Assembly (NCBI GenBank): GCA_000564995.1
Contig: JDFH01000006.1
Location: 1 to 64,000, forward strand
Direction: 5' to 3'
DNA from: Atopobium sp. ICM42b
Lineage (GTDB): Bacteria; Actinomycetota; Coriobacteriia; Coriobacteriales; Atopobiaceae
DNA length: 64,000 nucleotides
Positions 51,018 through 60,211 of the stretch are shown here, piece by piece; position 1 is the stretch's first letter; every line of letters starts with the position of its first letter. A program made the translations under genes and the position numbers. The notes beneath the pieces are model-generated. The model did no database searches. It was not told the origin of the DNA and saw only the letters and a program-made list of their open reading frames with translations.

Positions 51018-51932
51018 ATGGGCGCAACACCACTAACGTTTCAAGATATGATTTTGACCCTTGAACACTACTGGGCAGAAAAGGGTTGCACGGTCATGCA
51101 GCCATACGACTCTGAGGTAGGCGCTGGTACCTTCCATACCGCAACTATCCTGCGCTCACTTGGCCCTGACGCTTGGCGTACCTGCTATCCGCAGCCTTGT
51201 CGTCGTCCTGCTGATGGACGCTATGGCGAGAACCCCAATCGCTTGCAGCACTACTATCAGTTCCAGGTCTTGCTCAAGCCATCTCCTGCAGACTCTCAAG
51301 ATCTCTATCTTGGATCACTTGCTGCTATTGGCCTTGATCCAAAAGACCACGACGTTCGCTTTGTTGAGGACGACTGGGAGAGTCCAACGCTTGGTGCTTG
51401 GGGTCTTGGCTGGGAGGTCTGGCTCAACGGCATGGAGGTTACTCAGTTTACATACTTCCAGCAGGTAGGTGGCATTGAGGTAGATCCTGTTCCTGTTGAG
51501 ATTACCTATGGTCTTGAGCGTATTGCTATGTATGCTCAGGGCGTTGATTCCGTCTATGACCTGGTCTGGAGCTACCTGCCAGACGGCACTCCAATGACAT
51601 ATGGCCAGGTATTCCTTGAGAACGAGCGCGAGTTCTCAACCTACAACTTTGAGGTCGCTAACATTGAGCTTATGCGCGAGAAGTTCGACGAGTATGAGGC
51701 AGAGTGCCATAGCTGTCTTGAGCGCAAGCTTCCACTTCCCGCATATGACTGCGTTATGAAGTGCAGCCACGCATTTAACTTGCTTGATTCTCGCGGTGCT
51801 CTTTCTGCTGTTGAGAGAGCTAACTATATTCTTCGCGTTCGCACCGTTGCTAAGGCATGCTGCGAGTCGTATTTGGAGGAGGTTGCTTCTAAGAAAGCAC
51901 CTGCATCAACTACTCAGGAGGAGGTGGCTTAA
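51018..51932 (+). CDS. glyQ: Glycyl-tRNA synthetase alpha subunit
   Basis: 304 residues of the class II alpha2beta2 enzyme. It has [18 protein letters not shown], motif 2-like [18 protein letters not shown], and motif 3-like [11 protein letters not shown]. It is followed directly by glyS (TAAATG). No T-box is visible in the short upstream gap (33 bases). Confidence 0.97.
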   Translation: MGATPLTFQDMILTLEHYWAEKGCTVMQPYDSEVGAGTFHTATILRSLGPDAWRTCYPQPCRRPADGRYGENPNRLQHYYQFQVLLKPSPADSQDLYLGSLAAIGLDPKDHDVRFVEDDWESPTLGAWGLGWEVWLNGMEVTQFTYFQQVGGIEVDPVPVEITYGLERIAMYAQGVDSVYDLVWSYLPDGTPMTYGQVFLENEREFSTYNFEVANIELMREKFDEYEAECHSCLERKLPLPAYDCVMKCSHAFNLLDSRGALSAVERANYILRVRTVAKACCESYLEEVASKKAPASTTQEEVA

Positions 51933-54020
51933 ATGGCTGAGGTTAGAGACTTCCTTTTAGAGATTGGTTCTGAAGAGATGCCTTCTGCTCCATTGCAGAA
52001 AGCTATTGCTCAGTTCAATAAGCTTGTTGTTTCTGGACTTAAAGACTCTGGTTTGTCATTTGGAGAGGTTAAGATCCTCTCGACACCTCGCCGTTTAACC
52101 GCCTACGTTAAGGACGTTGCTGAGGCTACAGAAGAGATTTCCGAGGTCAAGCGTGGTCCTAAGGCAGAGATTGCTTTTGACGCAGAGGGCAATCCAACTA
52201 AGGCTGCCGAGGGATTTGCTCGTAAGTGCGGCGTAAACGCTGATGCGCTGACTCGTCGTGTAGATACCGATGGTCATGAGTACGTCTTTGCAGAGCTCAA
52301 TATTCCTTCAGTTCCTGCTACAAAGATTCTCTCTGAGCTGGCAACTTCTTGGATTTCTGCACTTGATTGGCCTCGTAGTCAGCGCTGGGGTTCTTTCCAT
52401 GAGCGCTACGTTCGTCCTGTTCGCTGGCTGTGCGCTCTCTTTGGTTCAGAGATTGTTCCTGTTACGTACGCTGATGTAACTAGCTCAAACACCACCCAGG
52501 GCCATCGTGTCCTTGGTCCTGGTTACCATGAGGTAGCAAGTCCAGCTGACTATGAGCAAGTTCTTAAAGACGCTGGCGTTTTGCTTCAGGAGCAGAGAAA
52601 AGACGTTATTCTCGCTGGTATCAAAGAGGTAGAGGCTGCTCGTCCGGGCTCTCACGTTGATATGCCAGAGAAGGTCTTTGAGGAGGTCATTAACCTAACT
52701 GAGTGGCCTCAGGTTCTTGTGGGTACCTTTGACGAGGAATTCCTTAACGTTCCTTCAGAGATTATTACTGAGTCCATGCTTTCCAACCAGCGCTATTTCC
52801 CAATCTATGACGCTGAGGGTAAGCTGACTCGCGAGTTTATTGTGGTTTCTAATGCAGACCCATCTTGCGCTGAGCGCGTCATTGACGGCAACGAGCGCGT
52901 TGTTCGTGCTCGTCTCGACGATGCTAAGTTCTTCTTTGAGGAGGACTTGAAGCACACGCTTGACGAGTTTGCTCAGCGCCTTGAGACCGTTGTCTTTCAG
53001 GAGAAGCTTGGCACCGTTCTGCAGAAGACCCAGCGTATGGAGACTCTTGCTGCAGAGATTGCACTCGACGAGACATCCAGTCAGGAAGAGGCAGAGCTTG
53101 CTGCTCGTGCAGCTCATCTTGCCAAGGCAGACCTTGTCAGCCAGGCAGTTGTCGAGTTCACCAGCCAGCAGGGCGTCATGGGTGGCTACTACGCAGAGGC
53201 AGCTGGCGAGAAGAGCGATGTAGCTGCAGCTATTCGCGAGCACTATCGTCCTCGCTTTGCCGGCGATGAGCTCCCAAGTGGCCAGATTGGTCGCTTTGTA
53301 GCTATTGCTGACAAGCTTGATACCATCTGCGGCATCTTTGCCATCAACGAGCCACCAACCGGCTCTTCCGATCCTTACGCTGTTCGTCGTGCAGCTATTG
53401 GCGTCATTGCGCTGGTCCGTTCTACCTCCAACCTTGACCTTAAGAAGCTTATTGCAAGCTCTCTGGAGCTTTACCGCCAACAGGGTCTTGCTGTTGACGA
53501 GTCTGTTCAGTCCCAGGTTGAGCAGTACTTTATTGGCCGCCTTGCATCTATTGCTAAGGACGAGAAGATCTCTGCAGACGCTATTGAAGCTGTCAGTGCA
53601 ATTGGCGTTATTAATCCTGATGAGTTTCTTCAACGTGCTCGTGCGCTTGATGAGGCACGTCAGAACGAGCCCGAGCTCTTTGAGGACCTTGCTACTGCTT
53701 ATGCACGTGCAGCTCACCTCAGCGATGCTTCTCTTGGCACAGAAGTTGATACAGAGCTTTTGTCTGAGCCAGAGAAGTCGTTGCTCGCTGCTTGTGAAGA
53801 GGGTCAGAAGCAGGTGGCTTCCGCTCTTGCTGGTTCAGACTATGCTGCTGCTGTTTCTGCACTGTCACAACTGCGTGAGCCTATTGATATTTTCTTCGAT
53901 AAAGTGCTTGTCATGGATGAAAACGATACCGTTCGCCGAAATCGTTTGCGTCTTTTGAACAAGTTTGCCCAGGTATTTAGTAATGTCGCCGATATTAGTG
54001 TGCTTTCTCGTAAGAAGTAG
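51933..54020 (+). CDS. glyS: Glycyl-tRNA synthetase beta subunit
   Basis: 695 residues, needed for tRNA-Gly binding. It starts RDFLLEIGSEEMPSAPL, the family N-terminus, with TPRRLTAYV, and has the HD-like block GGYYAEAAGEKSDVAAAIREHYRPRFAGDELPSG near residues 412-450. The C-terminal anticodon-binding DALR-like part ends LRLLNKFAQVFSNVADISVL. Its ATG follows the glyQ stop without a gap. Confidence 0.96.
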   Translation: MAEVRDFLLEIGSEEMPSAPLQKAIAQFNKLVVSGLKDSGLSFGEVKILSTPRRLTAYVKDVAEATEEISEVKRGPKAEIAFDAEGNPTKAAEGFARKCGVNADALTRRVDTDGHEYVFAELNIPSVPATKILSELATSWISALDWPRSQRWGSFHERYVRPVRWLCALFGSEIVPVTYADVTSSNTTQGHRVLGPGYHEVASPADYEQVLKDAGVLLQEQRKDVILAGIKEVEAARPGSHVDMPEKVFEEVINLTEWPQVLVGTFDEEFLNVPSEIITESMLSNQRYFPIYDAEGKLTREFIVVSNADPSCAERVIDGNERVVRARLDDAKFFFEEDLKHTLDEFAQRLETVVFQEKLGTVLQKTQRMETLAAEIALDETSSQEEAELAARAAHLAKADLVSQAVVEFTSQQGVMGGYYAEAAGEKSDVAAAIREHYRPRFAGDELPSGQIGRFVAIADKLDTICGIFAINEPPTGSSDPYAVRRAAIGVIALVRSTSNLDLKKLIASSLELYRQQGLAVDESVQSQVEQYFIGRLASIAKDEKISADAIEAVSAIGVINPDEFLQRARALDEARQNEPELFEDLATAYARAAHLSDASLGTEVDTELLSEPEKSLLAACEEGQKQVASALAGSDYAAAVSALSQLREPIDIFFDKVLVMDENDTVRRNRLRLLNKFAQVFSNVADISVLSRKK

Positions 54021-54082
54021 AGTACGCTTAGGTTAGGTAAATGTTTGTATCTTTCTGAATACTTGACTGAAAGGGTTACAGC

Positions 54083-54478
54083 ATGAGCACACTTGATATT
54101 GACAACAACTCTCTTGGTGATGGTCTGCCTATCGTCTATGTTTTGTCAGACTCTCGCGGAGAGACTGGTGCTGCAGTAGTTAAGGCTGCTGCTGCTCAGT
54201 TTGGCGATGATTCCGTAGAGATTGTAAGGGTTCCAAATATTCATAACGTTGAAGACGTTCGCGCGTATTTCAATGAGCATGAAGATGAGGGTCGCCCTCG
54301 CGCAGTCTTCCACACCTTTGCAGATGGCTCTCTCAGAAGAGAAATTCGTCGTGAGCTTGATCAGCGCCTCATCCCATCTATTGATCTTCTGGGACCAGCA
54401 GTAAACGTTATTTCTACGCTTACGGGTGAAGAGCCAAGCCACGCAATTGGCGCATTCTTTGAGGGAGTTACTCGTTAA
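54083..54478 (+). CDS. N-terminal half of a PPDK-regulatory (DUF299) protein
   Basis: 131 residues. The full family (PpsR/PDRP, about 270 residues) phosphorylates and de-phosphorylates PPDK or PEP synthase. Here the matching portion is the N-terminal domain: IVYVLSDSRGETGAAVVKAAAAQF, VPNIHNVEDVRAYF, and PSIDLLGPAVNVISTLTGEEP. It ends where the family would begin the catalytic half, so the RIxAI-x-F-HDDG block and P-loop (GVSRTxKTPxS) are missing. I find no remnant in any frame downstream. It sits 282 bases before ppdK. Either a non-catalytic regulator or a truncation. Confidence 0.82.
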   Translation: MSTLDIDNNSLGDGLPIVYVLSDSRGETGAAVVKAAAAQFGDDSVEIVRVPNIHNVEDVRAYFNEHEDEGRPRAVFHTFADGSLRREIRRELDQRLIPSIDLLGPAVNVISTLTGEEPSHAIGAFFEGVTR

Positions 54479-54511
54479 GAGAGCGCTGACGCCTCAAAAT
54501 ATCAAAAAGTT

Positions 54512-54548
54512 AAATGAGCATCCTTTTTGGGTGCTCATTTTCTTTATG
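54512..54548 (+). terminator. Terminator after the PPDK-regulator homologue
   Basis: AAATGAGCATCC (54512-54523) and GGGTGCTCATTT (54529-54540) form a 12-bp stem with one G-T pair and a TTTTT loop, followed by TTCTTTAT. ppdK must therefore have its own promoter. Confidence 0.88.
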
Positions 54549-54759
54549 GAGAATTTCACAATTTGCAACCATAAGTTTGTAAATCATTCTGTGAACGGTC
54601 GATATTGACCGCTCACCGTTATTTTGTTCAGATGAATCGCGTAGGTTGGTAACATACTATGAATGTGAGGACAGAACCTACTTTGTTTGGTTTGATGTCT
54701 TTGCGTTCAATTGTGTTGGTGCACGCTTTGCGTGTGACAGTTTGAGAGTTTGGAGTGTT
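54549..54759. promoter_or_regulatory. ppdK upstream region with inverted repeats
   Basis: 211 bases without a gene. CGGTC (54596-54600) and GACCG (54607-54611) form an inverted repeat within a larger AACGGT...ACCGTT arrangement. A TAACAT/TACTAT -10 candidate lies at 54650-54660; no clear -35. Confidence 0.4.
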
Positions 54760-57522
54760 ATGTCCGAGAAGCACGTTTACAGCTTCGGAAAGGACCACGC
54801 CGGTAACGATGTTACTGAGGTCGCTGGCGCATCCGTAGAAGAGGCAAAGTGGATTGTTGGTGGCAAGGGTGCAAACCTTGCAGAGATGTCTAAGATTGGT
54901 CTGCCTGTACCTCCAGGATTCTCAATTACTTGCCAAACTTGCGTTGCTTATTCCAACAACGGCAACGTCTGGCCTGAGGGCGTCACTGATGAGATTGACG
55001 CCGCAATGGCAACTCTTGAGGAGCGCATGGGCAAGAAGCTCGGCGATGCAGAAGATCCGCTGCTTGTCTCCGTCCGTTCCGGTGCTCCATTCTCCATGCC
55101 TGGCATGATGGACACTGTTCTTAACCTTGGTCTTAACGATGAGTCCGTTCAGGGCCTCATTAAGCAAACTGGTAACGAGCGCTTTGCGTGGGACTCTTAC
55201 CGTCGTTTTGTTCAGATGTTCTCTGGCGTTGTTATGGGCGTCTCTGGACAGCTCTTTGAGGATGCAATTGCTGCTAAGAAGGCCGAGAAGGGCGTTAAGC
55301 TTGATACAGAGCTGGACGCAAATGACCTTCGTGACCTTGTAACTTGGTTCAAGGGCATCTTTGCTGCAAACGTTGACGTTAAGGAGCACCCAGAGGTCTC
55401 CAAGAACGGCTACGCTGTCTTCCCATCTGATCCTTATCTCCAGCTCCGCCTTGCTGAGCAGGCAGTCTTTGGTTCTTGGATGAACGACCGCGCAATCCTT
55501 TACCGCAAGCAGAACAAGATTCCTGATGAGCTTGGTACTGCAGTTAACGTTCAGGTCATGGTCTTTGGTAACAAGGGTGAGACCTCTGCAACTGGTGTTG
55601 CATTTACTCGTAACCCTGCAGACGGTACCAACGAGCGCTACGGTGACTTCCTGATTAACGCTCAGGGCGAGGACGTTGTTGCTGGTATTCGTAACACTGA
55701 GCCTATTGCAGACCTCGTTAAGGTTCCTGCACTCAAGGAGGCAGGCGAGGAGCTCTTCCACGTCTTTGAGATTCTTGAGGATCACTACGCAGACATGATG
55801 GACATCGAGTTCACCATTGAGAATGGTAAGCTCTGGATGCTTCAGACTCGTGTTGGTAAGCGTACTGCTCTCTCTGCACTTAAGGTTGCAATTCAGATGT
55901 ACGAAGAGGGTCGTATTACCAAGGAGCAGGCTGTTTCTCGTGTTGCTCCTGAGCAGCTCGATCAGCTTCTGCACCCACAGTTTGATCCTAACGCTGAGTA
56001 CGAGACCATTGCTAAGGGTCTTAACGCTTCTCCTGGTGCAGCTGTTGGTGCTGCAGTCTTCTCTTCTGCAGACGCTGAGGCTTTTGCAGAGGCAGGCAAG
56101 CCTTGTATTCTTGTCCGTTGGGAGACCACTCCAGATGACCTCCACGGCATGGTTGCTGCAGAGGGCATCCTGACTTCTCACGGCGGCAAGACCAGCCACG
56201 CAGCTGTTATTGCTCGTGGTATGGGCGCTCCTTGCGTCTGCGGTGTTGATACACTTCGCATTGACGCTGCTAACAAGCGCTTCACCGTTGCTGATTCCGG
56301 CCTTGTTGTTAACGAGGGCGATGTTATCTCCATCGACGGTACCACTGGTGACGTCATCCTTGGTGCTGTTGAGCTTGTCCAGCCAGAGCTTTCTGGTGAC
56401 CTCCAGACCATCCTTGCATGGGCAGATGAGGTCCGCCTTGACGAGTCTCGTGGTCGCGTCATTGGCGTACGTGCAAACGCTGATAACCCAGCAGATGCTC
56501 AGACTTCCGTTGATAACGGCGCTGAGGCAATTGGTCTTGACCGTACAGAGCACATGTTCCTTGGTGAGCGTAAGCACCTCATTCAGGACTTCATTCTTGC
56601 AGACTCTGAGGATGTCAAGCAGCTTGCTATTGAGCAGCTCGGCCGTGCTCAGAAGGGTGACTTCCTTGGCATGTTCAAGGTAATGGACGGCAAAGACGTT
56701 GTTGTCCGTCTTCTTGACCCACCACTGCACGAGTTCCTTGATTCCCCACGTGAGCTTGACGTTGAGATTGCTCATGATGAGGAGCAGGGTAAGGACGCCG
56801 CTGCAAAGCGTGCTCTTCTCGCTAAGTTTGACGCCTTCCAGGAGGCAAACCCAATGCTCGGCCTCCGTGGCTGCCGCCTTGGCCTTGTCTACCCAGAGCT
56901 CAACGTTATGCAGGTTCGCGCTATCGCAAGCGCAGCTGCAGAGCTCAAGCGCGTTGGTCTTGACCCTCGCCCAGAGATCATGGTTCCTCTGGTTGGCTTC
57001 GAAGAGGAGCTCATCCAGGTCCGTGAAGAGGTTGAGGAGACCATCAAGCAGGTTGCTGATGAGTACGGTGTTGAGCTCAACATCCCAGTTGGTACCATGA
57101 TCGAGCTTCCACGTGCAGCTATCATGTCTGAGGAGATTGCTAAGCACGCAGACTTCTTCTCCTTTGGTACTAACGACCTCACCCAGACTTGCCTTGGCTT
57201 CTCTCGTGACGACGTTGAGTCTGCATTCATGCCTCTCTATCTTGAGCGCAAGATTGTTAAGACCAACCCATTTGCAACCCTTGATAAGGGTGTCGCAGAG
57301 CTTGTCCGTATGGGCGTTGAGGGTGGCCGTAAGGGTAATCCTAACCTCACCATCGGTGTCTGCGGTGAGACTGGTGGCGATCCAGAGTCCATCCACATGT
57401 ACTACAACCTTGGTCTTGACTATGTCTCCTGCTCACCATACCGTGTACCAATTGCACGTCTTGCTGCAGCACAGGCTAAGATTCAGGCTAACGGTGGTCC
57501 ACAGAAGATTGCTACTAAGTAG
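54760..57522 (+). CDS. ppdK: Pyruvate, phosphate dikinase
   Basis: Interconverts PEP, AMP and PPi with pyruvate, ATP and phosphate. 920 residues from the ATG at 54760 (GGAG 5-6 bases upstream); an upstream in-frame extension is rejected. N-terminal ATP-grasp part has GGKGANLAEMSKIGLPVPPGF. The phosphohistidine swivel is GGKTSHAAVIARGMG with His480. The PEP/pyruvate barrel has GLDRTEHMF, SFGTNDLTQT and VCGETGGDP with the catalytic Cys. Codon use is strongly biased, as in highly expressed genes. A leader region and truncated regulator lie upstream. Confidence 0.97.
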   Translation: MSEKHVYSFGKDHAGNDVTEVAGASVEEAKWIVGGKGANLAEMSKIGLPVPPGFSITCQTCVAYSNNGNVWPEGVTDEIDAAMATLEERMGKKLGDAEDPLLVSVRSGAPFSMPGMMDTVLNLGLNDESVQGLIKQTGNERFAWDSYRRFVQMFSGVVMGVSGQLFEDAIAAKKAEKGVKLDTELDANDLRDLVTWFKGIFAANVDVKEHPEVSKNGYAVFPSDPYLQLRLAEQAVFGSWMNDRAILYRKQNKIPDELGTAVNVQVMVFGNKGETSATGVAFTRNPADGTNERYGDFLINAQGEDVVAGIRNTEPIADLVKVPALKEAGEELFHVFEILEDHYADMMDIEFTIENGKLWMLQTRVGKRTALSALKVAIQMYEEGRITKEQAVSRVAPEQLDQLLHPQFDPNAEYETIAKGLNASPGAAVGAAVFSSADAEAFAEAGKPCILVRWETTPDDLHGMVAAEGILTSHGGKTSHAAVIARGMGAPCVCGVDTLRIDAANKRFTVADSGLVVNEGDVISIDGTTGDVILGAVELVQPELSGDLQTILAWADEVRLDESRGRVIGVRANADNPADAQTSVDNGAEAIGLDRTEHMFLGERKHLIQDFILADSEDVKQLAIEQLGRAQKGDFLGMFKVMDGKDVVVRLLDPPLHEFLDSPRELDVEIAHDEEQGKDAAAKRALLAKFDAFQEANPMLGLRGCRLGLVYPELNVMQVRAIASAAAELKRVGLDPRPEIMVPLVGFEEELIQVREEVEETIKQVADEYGVELNIPVGTMIELPRAAIMSEEIAKHADFFSFGTNDLTQTCLGFSRDDVESAFMPLYLERKIVKTNPFATLDKGVAELVRMGVEGGRKGNPNLTIGVCGETGGDPESIHMYYNLGLDYVSCSPYRVPIARLAAAQAKIQANGGPQKIATK

Positions 57523-57553
57523 GTTTTCTTCTAGACACACTGCAACAAACTCT

Positions 57554-57581
57554 AGAGGGCGGCTTCGGTCGCCCTCTTTTG
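57554..57581 (+). terminator. ppdK terminator with C(UUCG)G loop
   Basis: AGAGGGCG (57554-57561) pairs with CGCCCTCT (57570-57577), extended by G-T and C-G pairs to a TTCG loop (57564-57567). TTTT follows. Confidence 0.92.
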
Positions 57582-57636
57582 CTAGATAGTAATATCCTGC
57601 TATTATGAGGTAAAGATGCAGGTACAAGGAGGTTCT

Positions 57637-58695
57637 ATGTTATCCATTAGACGAGAAGATCTTGAAGCTCGCGAGCATCAAATCTTATCTCCTGAAGCGG
57701 CTTTTTCTGATCAAAGTAAAGGTCGTGCGATTGCAGAGGAACCTGACCAGTACCGTACCTGTTATCAGTGTGATAGAGACCGTATTTTGCATAGCAAGAG
57801 CTTCAGAAGACTTGCTCACAAGACACAGGTTTTTCTCGCCCCAGAAGGGGACCACTATAGAACCCGTCTTATTCATACGCTTGAGGTTTCGCAGATTGCA
57901 CGCTCAATCGCAAGGCCTTTGGGCTTAAACGAAGACCTTACTGAGGCAATTGCGCTTGGACATGACTTAGGTCATACGCCGTTTGGTCATATTGGCGAGA
58001 AAGCGCTTTCGCACGCTATTAGTCTGTATAGGGGAATGGATCCTGAAGCCTCAGAAAATGAGCGTATTTTTGCCCATAACCAGCAAAGTGCTCGTATTGT
58101 TGAGTATCTGGAGAAAGACGGACAGGGTCTTAATCTTTCTCATGAGGTCATCGATGGTATTAGATGTCACTCAGGCAATCTACGCGCAGAAACAGCAGAA
58201 GGAAGAATTGTTGCCATATCGGACCGTATTGCGTATGTAACGCATGATATTGATGACGCAAAACGAGCAGGACTTCTTTCGGAGGAGTATCTCCCAACTG
58301 AAGCTCGAGAGGTGTTGGGAAATAGCTCACCTGAGCGCATTGAAAACATGGTTCACGATATTGTCTCTGAGAGCTCTCGCGTAGGCGACATTAAAATGAC
58401 CGACTCTATGTGGGGCGCCATGATGACCATGAGAGCATTCCTGTTTGCTAATCTGTACGCATCAGGAGACGCAAAATACGAAGAACCCAAGGCGTATGAC
58501 CTCATCATTGAGCTGTTCGATTATTTTGTAAATCATTTGGACGAGGTTCCTGCAGAATATAAGTGTCATGATTTTGATCATCCAGAAATTCAAGTAGCGG
58601 ATTACGTGTCTGGTATGACCGATAGGTATGCAACCAGAGTGTTTGAAGATCTTCGCCTGCCGTGTTCCTGGGGTAAGAGAAGATATGTAAAGTAA
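57637..58695 (+). CDS. dgt: Deoxyguanosine-triphosphate triphosphohydrolase (dGTPase)-like
   Basis: 352 residues from the ATG at 57637 (AGGAGG 5 bases upstream). HD-superfamily: first His in RTRLIHTLEVSQIA, HD in ALGHDLGHTPFGHIGE, with RDRILHSKSFRRLAHKTQVF ahead of it. Removes triphosphate from dGTP or other dNTPs. It lies after ppdK and before rplS with no dnaG or rpoD next to it. Confidence 0.93.
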   Translation: MLSIRREDLEAREHQILSPEAAFSDQSKGRAIAEEPDQYRTCYQCDRDRILHSKSFRRLAHKTQVFLAPEGDHYRTRLIHTLEVSQIARSIARPLGLNEDLTEAIALGHDLGHTPFGHIGEKALSHAISLYRGMDPEASENERIFAHNQQSARIVEYLEKDGQGLNLSHEVIDGIRCHSGNLRAETAEGRIVAISDRIAYVTHDIDDAKRAGLLSEEYLPTEAREVLGNSSPERIENMVHDIVSESSRVGDIKMTDSMWGAMMTMRAFLFANLYASGDAKYEEPKAYDLIIELFDYFVNHLDEVPAEYKCHDFDHPEIQVADYVSGMTDRYATRVFEDLRLPCSWGKRRYVK

Positions 58696-58714
58696 GTTTT
58701 ATCCAAACTAACCC

Positions 58715-58747
58715 TTGTACAGTGGAAAGTATTCACGTATACTTTCC
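58715..58747 (+). promoter_or_regulatory. rplS promoter overlapping a palindrome
   Basis: TTGTAC (58715-58720) and TATACT (58738-58743) are spaced 17. GGAAAGTAT (58724-58732) and ATACTTTCC (58739-58747) are perfect 9-bp arms across the spacer and -10. It could be an operator or an overlapping dgt stop hairpin. Confidence 0.65.
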
Positions 58748-58809
58748 GTCTGTGTGTTAACTATGTGTCGTTCGCAGGAAGCGTCGGCACCTCTAGAGAT
58801 GAGGAAACA

Positions 58810-59151
58810 ATGGACTACATTCGCGCTATTGAGCGTCAGCAGATCCGCGAGGACATTCCTGAGGTCCGCGTTGGTGACAACGTAAAGGTTCACTATCGTA
58901 TTGTCGAGGGTGACCGTACTCGTGAGCAGGTCTTCCAGGGTGACATTATTCGTCTTTCCGGCGAGGGCTCCCGTGAGACTTTTACTGTTCGTAAAATCAG
59001 TTTTGGCATTGGTGTTGAGCGTACTTTCCCACTTCACTCACCAAAGATTGCTAAGCTTGAGGTTCTTCGCCACGGTGTTGTTCACCGCGCTAAGCTCTAC
59101 TTCCTGCGCGATCGTGTTGGTAAGGCTGCTCGTCTTCGCGAGAAGCGCTAA
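58810..59151 (+). CDS. rplS: 50S ribosomal protein L19
   Basis: 113 residues from the ATG at 58810 (GAGGAA upstream), beginning [63 protein letters not shown] is the family core. It is separated from the rpsP-trmD operon by about 8 kb, unlike the common rpsP-rimM-trmD-rplS order. Confidence 0.97.
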   Translation: MDYIRAIERQQIREDIPEVRVGDNVKVHYRIVEGDRTREQVFQGDIIRLSGEGSRETFTVRKISFGIGVERTFPLHSPKIAKLEVLRHGVVHRAKLYFLRDRVGKAARLREKR

Positions 59152-59170
59152 TCAACTTCATATGCTCTTT

Positions 59171-59196
59171 AAAGCCGCCTCCGGGCGGCTTTTTTA
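59171..59196 (+). terminator. rplS terminator
   Basis: AAAGCCGCC (59171-59179) and GGCGGCTTT (59184-59192) with a TCCG loop; the run of T extends through 59195. Confidence 0.92.
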
Positions 59197-59225
59197 GTAC
59201 CATAGTCGTGTAGTTTGGAGAAAAC

Positions 59226-59999
59226 ATGGCTGATTCTGCTAAAGACATACTTGCTCGTTTAAGCGATGCCCCGGAGACTGAGGTATACGAACTCATAGCT
59301 CGTTATAGCGAGGACCCCCGTAAACAGGTTATCAAGGCTTTAGAATCAGCTAAAAAGCGCATTGAAAAAGAACATTCCGAGAAGACCCGTGTAGAAGAAA
59401 TGTATCGCTTTCAGAAGGAGCTTTCTGGGGGCGGACTTGTTGTTGGTGTTGATGAGGTGGGCAGAGGTTCTGTAGCTGGCCCTTTAACGGTTTGTGCGGT
59501 ATGTTTGCCAGAGAATCCTATCATCTATGGACTAAACGATTCCAAAAAATTAACCGCAACAAAGCGAGAGATTCTAGCGGCACAAATTCAAGAAGTTGCT
59601 ACAGCAATTGGCATTGCTCATATTGCTCCTCAAAGAATTGATGAAGTTGGCATGGCACAGTGTTTAAGAGACGCTATGCTTCAGGCTGTCAAAAACACAG
59701 GTATTGAGCCTGAATGCGTCTTGATTGATGGAAATCCTATGCATATCCACCCCAAAGAAAAGACTCTTGTTAAGGGTGATGCGCGAATTGCTTCTATTGC
59801 TGCTGCTTCAATTGTGGCAAAGGTAACAAGAGATGCTCTTATGGTGGCCTATGACGAGGAGTACCCTGGCTATCACCTGGCAGAATGCAAAGGATATGCC
59901 TCTGCTGAACACATTGAGGCTATTGGTGAGATGGGACTTTCTCCTATACATCGTGCGTCGTTTTGTGGAAACTTTGTTAAGACGCAAAGACTGTTTTAA
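59226..59999 (+). CDS. rnhB: Ribonuclease HII
   Basis: 257 residues. Cleaves RNA in RNA/DNA hybrids and removes single ribonucleotides. An N-terminal helical part of about 70 residues is followed by the catalytic domain: VGVDEVGRGSVAGPLTV carries the first Asp-Glu, LNDSKKL follows, then VLIDGNPM carries a further Asp. The C-terminus has the CKGYASAEHIEAI block and PIHRASF. Strong family match, with the extended N-terminus of the Gram-positive type. Confidence 0.95.
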   Translation: MADSAKDILARLSDAPETEVYELIARYSEDPRKQVIKALESAKKRIEKEHSEKTRVEEMYRFQKELSGGGLVVGVDEVGRGSVAGPLTVCAVCLPENPIIYGLNDSKKLTATKREILAAQIQEVATAIGIAHIAPQRIDEVGMAQCLRDAMLQAVKNTGIEPECVLIDGNPMHIHPKEKTLVKGDARIASIAAASIVAKVTRDALMVAYDEEYPGYHLAECKGYASAEHIEAIGEMGLSPIHRASFCGNFVKTQRLF

Positions 60000-60046
60000 T
60001 ACACCCAATTTAAGCAATCAGATTAACTTTCAGACGCAAACAGGTA

Positions 60047-60082
60047 CCCGTTCATTCTAAGAGGATTGAACGGGCTTTTTCT
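60047..60082 (+). terminator. rnhB terminator
   Basis: CCCGTTCA (60047-60054) pairs with TGAACGGG (60067-60074), followed by CTTTTTCT. The loop is 12 bases. Confidence 0.85.
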
Positions 60083-60211
60083 ATAGCCGTAAGCTCGTAA
60101 TATCAAATTTTTTACTTTCGTCAGAATCATTACGCTGTTTAGACAGACAGCAGTCAAGTTAGTGTCAAAGTGCTCCTGCAAACTGAACTCTCCCACAATG
60201 AAAGGAGAGTT

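Noticed and set aside
52755..53717. 320-codon frame antisense to glyS
   Set aside because: Shadow of a clear gene; composition is Leu/Cys/Asn-rich without motifs or start signals.
54922..57396. 824-codon open frame antisense to ppdK
   Set aside because: It has no SD or family signal and mirrors the strong codon bias of ppdK, which removes antisense stop codons.
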